Shown here piece after piece: positions 59,777 to 64,000 of a stretch of 64,000 nt of DNA. The notes under the pieces are model-generated. The model saw nothing but the letters and a program-made list of their open reading frames with translations. It was not told where the DNA came from and ran no database searches. The DNA is from Torymus aiolomorphi (taxonomy: Eukaryota; Arthropoda; Insecta; Hymenoptera; Torymidae): NCBI GenBank assembly GCA_036365515.1, contig CM070874.1:48421083-48485082 (forward strand), in the 5' to 3' direction. Each line of letters starts with the position of its first letter. Position 1 is the stretch's first letter. The translations under genes were made by a program, and so were the position numbers.

Positions 59777-60045
59777 TTGGCAAAAATGGAAACGAAGAAA
59801 GCATCCGGTAAATACGGAATCCCAAACGAGCCGTGGATGTTCGAAAGGAATAAGATAAAAAGGACTCTATTGCTACAAACGAACAGAGTATGGAAAAAAG
59901 GCGAAATACTAATAAAGTTGCTGGAAGGAATTGTTAAACCAGTGTACAAAAAGGTACAAAAAGTGTACAAGAAGCAAGAAGCTATAGAGGTATAACTCTT
60001 ATGGACACTGGATATAAGATTTATATGGAAATATTAAGGAATAGA
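59777..60045 (+). pseudogene. LINE RT N-terminal fragment
   Basis: KMETKKASGKYGIPNEPWMF, then LEGIVKPVYKK in the first frame and, after a frameshift at about 59975, RGITLMDTGYKIYMEILRNR. These are RT fingers motifs (KA.G.DGIP.E.W, (W)..G.I.P.(Y/F)KKG, YRGI.L.....K.Y...L..R). It stops before the catalytic YADD. Confidence 0.75.
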
Positions 60046-60050
60046 CTGTG

Positions 60051-61260
60051 TTATATGTATATATAATAATACTAATTATTTATTTATTAATAAATAATAA
60101 TTAAAAACCAGTAATTGTAAAGACTCTCCGCGCTGTTGTCAATCTGGTAATTTGAATTTGGCGCACAAAGTGTCGCGCCTCCGAGTGTCTTGTTCCGCGC
60201 ACACCGCTAGACGGCACACCCCTTACCGTCGCGCTGCCAACCACTAGGTAGGCGCGCTTCGGACTACAAGTAAGGCTGAGCCCTGACGCCCGGTAGCCGC
60301 CTTGCTTTAACGACTACTCCTTGTAGATAGTCTTCGGCAACTCCGAAGTTTAATTAGCGATAAAGGTGTATTCTTTTTGTGTGGAGGATAAATATCAATA
60401 GAATTTTATTATTTAACCTTCCCTACGAGACTTGTCTCGTTTTTGCTCCTTTTCTCTTCCTTTCTCACTTCTCCTACCTTCTCACAATCTTCGTCAGGTC
60501 GAATCATATCAGCGGAGGCGACTGCGAAGTATCAATGCAGTCTACGGAAGGAGGTATCAGCGCAGACCAGCAATCTAGCCCGGGAATAAAGCGTCCAAGT
60601 CATCAGCAGTGCTGTTCAAACCAAGCGGGCATGTGGGGAGCCGCTAGCCGCCACTGCAGCAAGGAAGACAGTGACCGAGAAGACGGAAAATGCCAGCCGT
60701 ACCAACGAAAGCAAACTGTTCCCGCCAAACCCTGGAAGTTTGTGAAGGACTTCCAGCCCAAGCCGAGAGGCTCCATAAACCTTAGAGTTTAGTTCCAAGG
60801 CAGATCTTTCTTTACGATGCACAAGGAATGCTAACACAAATAGCGAGCTGGTTTCACTCGTGCGCGAATTTTCGGTGTGGAGGTTAGTGCTGTATCCTCT
60901 CCACACCCAATGTAGAAGCCAGGAGCACCGCCACCTTTTCCATCGCTGGGTTGCCTTTTACTGCGTCCGATCACGGGCCGACATCAATTGGCGCACAACG
61001 TGGCTCACTTCTGCCGAGCTAGTCCAACACTCTCTCCCACGGAGACTAGGAACCTGGTGTCAGTTCAGTTCATCACTACTTCTGGGAGTAGAAAAACACC
61101 CAGTGGCGTCCACATCCCCGGAATCTACAAAACAACGCAGAGGACGACGTTCTCGATCGAATTCTTATCGCACTCACCTCCAATAGAGCGAAACCTCCCC
61201 GCATCCAACGAAAAAGTTCGGACGGATAACTGCGATCAGGGAACGAGAATTTGTCGCAAT
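60051..61260 (+). other. Retroelement-like GC-richer region, unresolved
   Basis: Two TTGGCGCACAA(C/A)GTG sequences (about 60158 and 60984) resemble the TGGCGC... primer-binding sites that follow gypsy-type LTRs. 60350-60500 has LTR-like features (a poly-pyrimidine stretch and a TTTATTATTT). Open frames 60379-60792 (ends KPWKFVKDFQPKPRGSINLR) and 60860-61186 could be gag-like or leader sequence, but I do not recognise them. Truncated by the copia LTR at 61261. Confidence 0.35.
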
Positions 61261-61531
61261 TGTTAATTATAAGAGGCGTGAGGTTATTTGCAATAAGTAG
61301 AGATGTTATGGAAAAGTCTATTCGGAGTCACTTTATTAAAGGTACTATATATACATAGCTTACGCTAGGCACCGCATGCCGTCTCTTCCGAGAGCCACTT
61401 CTAGTCTGGTCTGCGTGCGCGACACTTCACTCGCGGATGCTTAAATGCACAGTGTCGCTCAACTACTAGTGATGCTTAGCCATACTTTCACATACACTTA
61501 TGACCGAGTTAAATTTACTCATTTCTCAACA
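61261..61531 (-). repeat. Ty1/copia 3' LTR
   Basis: 271 bp. On the minus strand it begins TGTTGAGAAATG directly after the purine tract AAGGAGGCG and ends TTATAATTAACA. A TATA-like TATATATAGTACC and an AATAAAG signal (minus strand, about 61350-61335) fit a short copia LTR. Confidence 0.7.
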
Positions 61532-61587
61532 CGCCTCCTTAAAATTAGCTTAACTTAATTGCATATTTTTTTTTCTTTTACTAAATT

Positions 61588-62850
61588 TCAATATAACTTT
61601 AAATTCTTTCTAAACTTTTCAAATTTGATACGTCCTAAAAACTTGGTAAAGATATCTGCTGGGTTTTCTTCTGAATCTATTTTAATTACATCAATTAAAC
61701 CTTTCATATAAATTTCATTCACAAAGTGATAATGTGGTACAATATATTTTGAATTCCTCGTTAAATTTCCACATTTACTTATACTTATTGCACCAGCATT
61801 ATCCTCGTAAATTTTTATCGGATTATTAATCTTAATTTCAAACTCTTTCACTAACTCTCTAATTAATTTTACTTCACTCACACATACTGAAAATGCTACA
61901 TATTCAGCCTCTGTAGATGATTTCGTGACAATTTCTTGCTTCTTCGACTTCCAGTACACACTGTTCCATACATTCTTACTACATATCCAGTCATAGATTT
62001 TCGATCAACTACATCTGATGCGCAATCAGCATCAACACAACAATCTATTATATCAGGATTTTCATTTCTTTCAAACTTTAATTTTAAATTTTTAGTAAAA
62101 TATAAATATTTTAATATTCTCAACGCAGACTTATAATGACTTTGATTATAGCAATTTTGGAATCTACTTAAGTAATTCACGCCATAACAAATATCCGGTC
62201 TAGTACTTGAACTTATATACAAAAGTGCTCCAATACTGATAAGGCAGGTTCACATTACAAACTCTGTTCCATAGGTGTAGCATACAATTTCGCATTTTCA
62301 ATTCCATATTTTCTTGCTGATGATTCAATATAATTCCTCTGATCTAATATCATGATATTTTTAATACACTCATAATTAATATTTATTCCTAAATACGGTT
62401 TTATTTGGCCCATATCTTTTATTCAAAATTTTACATCTAACATCCTTTTAATCCATTCTAATAATTTTCTATCTGTACTACAGATAATACATCATCTACA
62501 ATAATTATCAAATAAATTTTTTCATTATTATTTTTCATGAAATATAAGCAATAATCTATTTTACTTCTCTCATATCCTAATTCTCTCAAATACTTATCTA
62601 AACATTCGTACCACGCTCGTGGACTTTTACGCAGTCCGTACAAAGACTTAATCGGTTTACATACTCTTCCCGTATTATCGTCGTAACCTTGGGGTTGTTT
62701 TACATATACTTTGGACTTTATTTTTCCGTTTAAGAATGCAGATTCGACATCCATTTGGTCTATAACTAAATTGTTTTGTACGCAATAATTTAACAAAATC
62801 TTTAATGTTTGCGTTCTCGCTACTGGCGAATATACGCTCCGCAACAAAAT
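61588..62850 (-). pseudogene. Ty1/copia pol fragment (RT and RNase H)
   Basis: Three minus-strand frames in order. 62847-62458 is RT: ARTQTLKILLNYC, DQMDVESAFLNG, VYVKQPQGY, KSLYGLRKSPRAWYE, and a catalytic-box variant IIIVDDVLSV, where families have YVDD. 62222-61896: STRPDICYGVNYLSRF, ALRILKYL, DADCASD. 61959-61588 is the RNase H end: SSTEAEYVAFSVC, EDNAGAISI, PADIFTKFLG, stop at 61588. Frameshifts between pieces (about 62460-62220 and 61930) show it is dead. Gag, protease, integrase and the 5' LTR are missing: at about 62850 the sequence changes to unrelated DNA. Confidence 0.85.
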
Positions 62851-62869
62851 CTTTCATCGAAAAATTGCC

Positions 62870-63409
62870 ATTTTTCAAGTACTTGTAACTCGGTCAATTT
62901 TCATCGTATTGAGATAATTTTTTTTTTGTTTTGTAGGGAATTATGTATATTTTCAGGAAAAAATAATATCCAATAGCTGCGAGATAATGCCACATTGCTA
63001 TGTCTTAATCAGGCCTACCAACTTTTTTTTCTTAAAAAACGCAATAGTTTGCACGTTTACCTGGATTACCAAAAATTTTTTTTCAAAAAACCACAAATAC
63101 CATCTTAAAGTACACTTTCCAACGAGTATTTTAAAAAAAAGTCGATGCTCTACGATTTTTTTTTGACCGAGTTATGCCATTTTAAAGATATTCCTATGTT
63201 TTAGCCAAATACCGCCAACATCAGCATTACCCGATACGTAGCCCTGAAAAATTATCAGATTACATTTAACAAATTCGTGCCCCGGGAGCTATCCTAAACC
63301 CTCATAAACCAAAAAACCACATTGCTATTCGTTATTTTTTTTTTTTTTTAAATTAATCCATGAAAAGTGTAGCTTTATTTAAAATTTAGAATAGGGATTC
63401 ATCGCTCAA
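62870..63409. other. AT-rich, no gene
   Basis: No frame or repeat recognised, apart from a TAACTCGGTCAATTTTCAT-type word that resembles parts of repeat M and of the insert at 45690-46630. Confidence 0.45.
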
Positions 63410-64000
63410 CGATGTCACGCGTTTTTAGTCGGTATGAAAAAACAGGTCTTATCGCCGGAGGCCTGGTCAAGGTCGACATAGGATTACTACGAATCGAGAG
63501 GATCGTAACATTGTTAATGAAACCCTGCGCAATCCAAGGCAGGTTGCGCGACAAATTGTGAATAATGCTTTACCAGGCAGACAAATTAGCGCTCAAACGA
63601 TAAGGAGACGCCTTCATGAAATGGGTTTGAGATCGCGAATTCGTGCTAGAGTGGCTAATTTAGAAGCAGTTCACCGACGAGCTCGTTTAAATTACGCCCG
63701 TAATTATCGACATTGGACACCTAGAGAGTGGAGACATGTGTTTTTTACAGATGAATCTCGATTTTGTCTTTACGATGCTAGGATTCGAATTTGGCGTCGT
63801 AGACGACAACGTTTTGCACCAAATCACGTTGATCTAATTCGAGCGTTTGGTGGAGGATTCGTTATGGTATGGGGTGGAATATCAATGAACCATCGATCAG
63901 ATTTAGTGATTTTCCCACCCCAGGACTAACAGCGGTACGTTACATAAACGAAGTTTTACGTCCTCACGTAATTCCAATGCGTCGGCAAATGGGCCCTAAT
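63410..64000 (+). pseudogene. Tc1-like transposase, frameshifted and cut by the window edge
   Basis: Begins about 63413 with SRVFSRYEKTG. A frameshift near 63455 follows, then RRPGQGRHRITTNREDRNIV and VARQIVNNALPGRQISAQTI, RRRLHEMGLRSR (HTH region). Next comes the catalytic part HVFFTDESRFCLYD with the first Asp and GGGFVMVWGGIS around the expected second-strand motif. A frameshift near 63920 moves the reading to GLTAVRYINEVLRPHV at the edge. The family is Tc1/mariner (Tc1-like, DD34E expected). The last acid would lie outside the window. Two frameshifts argue against function. Confidence 0.85.

Larger units (their letters stand above)
57400..60050 (+). mobile_element. A-rich non-LTR retrotransposon, truncated
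   Basis: Plus-strand A-rich element. A lysine/glutamate-rich, coiled-coil-like ORF1 remnant lies at 57517-58480 in several frames. The endonuclease follows at 58479-59240, then a decayed linker and the first part of RT (59777-60045). It ends near 60050, before the palm catalytic box, so the 3' half is missing. Minus-strand open frames over the region arise from the purine strand bias. Confidence 0.75.

Noticed and set aside
57986..59970. Several minus-strand Phe/Ser/Leu-rich ORFs resembling membrane proteins
   Set aside because: They are complements of the purine-rich LINE sense strand, which carries real endonuclease and RT motifs.
60379..61266. Gag-like gene
   Set aside because: The frames are open and GC-richer, but no zinc knuckle or other gag motif is recognised. 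Reported only as an unresolved region.

Overview
This window looks like repeat-choked euchromatin or heterochromatin from an arthropod nuclear genome, most likely an insect and perhaps a hymenopteran. That guess rests on general AT-richness, BEL/Pao, copia, Tc1 and several non-LTR relics, abundant TTAA-flanked elements, and a C-type lectin exon of the kind seen in insect haemolymph LPS-binding proteins. Only one piece of probable host coding sequence is visible: the last exon of a C-type lectin gene at 37561-37853 on the minus strand. Almost everything else is mobile DNA, mostly dead, nested several levels deep and strikingly rich in long inverted repeats. No intact transposase or polymerase gene was found.

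Layout. 1-1559: nothing recognised. 1560-3859: a decayed non-LTR retrotransposon fused to a decayed copy of a multi-copy arthropod protein of unknown function. 4027-7420: a composite repeat (called X here) holding a microsatellite-bearing repeat (called M) and a 1498-bp piggyBac-like non-autonomous element that carries a dimeric satellite. 7599-12866: a DDE transposase pseudogene (minus strand) split by a 4514-bp TTAA-flanked element. That element carries a second, unrelated DDE-like transposase in three frames. 12870-14887: AT-rich, unassigned. 14888-15429: a foldback element. 15690-16468 and 30572-30664: the two halves of a second X copy, interrupted by a 14.1-kb foldback composite (16469-30570) with roughly 1.4-kb arms, subterminal repeats, TA tracts of several hundred bases, a Mutator-like MITE with a 9-bp target duplication, and several hairpin elements. 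30665-33545: another M copy with two inserted MITEs.

34167-35638: end of a BEL/Pao element. 36136-37182: a TRIM-like element with 218-bp terminal repeats, each containing a tRNA-like sequence, and a Harbinger-like MITE inside. 37561-37853: lectin exon. 37986-54325: a second giant inverted-repeat composite (16.3 kb) immediately 5' of that exon on the gene's strand, containing a LINE tail, arrays of a 28-bp repeat, a 952-bp palindrome and a nearly whole but degenerate BEL/Pao element (44995-52247). 54326-57400: small hairpin elements and another 28-bp array. 57400-60050: A-rich non-LTR retrotransposon with an endonuclease domain. 60100-61260: retroelement-like GC-richer DNA. 61261-62850: truncated Ty1/copia element (minus strand). 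63410-64000: Tc1-like transposase pseudogene running off the window.

The history can be partly read from empty sites. Several insertions (5359-6856, 7673-12186, 16469-30570, 31360-31963) are supported by a paralogous uninterrupted copy or by a reading frame that resumes exactly across the target site. The most unusual signals are the TTAA-specific element with a non-piggyBac-looking DDE protein, the shared 28-bp repeat grammar of three otherwise different arrays, the tRNA-bearing TRIM, and the satellite trapped inside a piggyBac-like MITE. Family assignments are from sequence pattern and memory of the families; no search was run.
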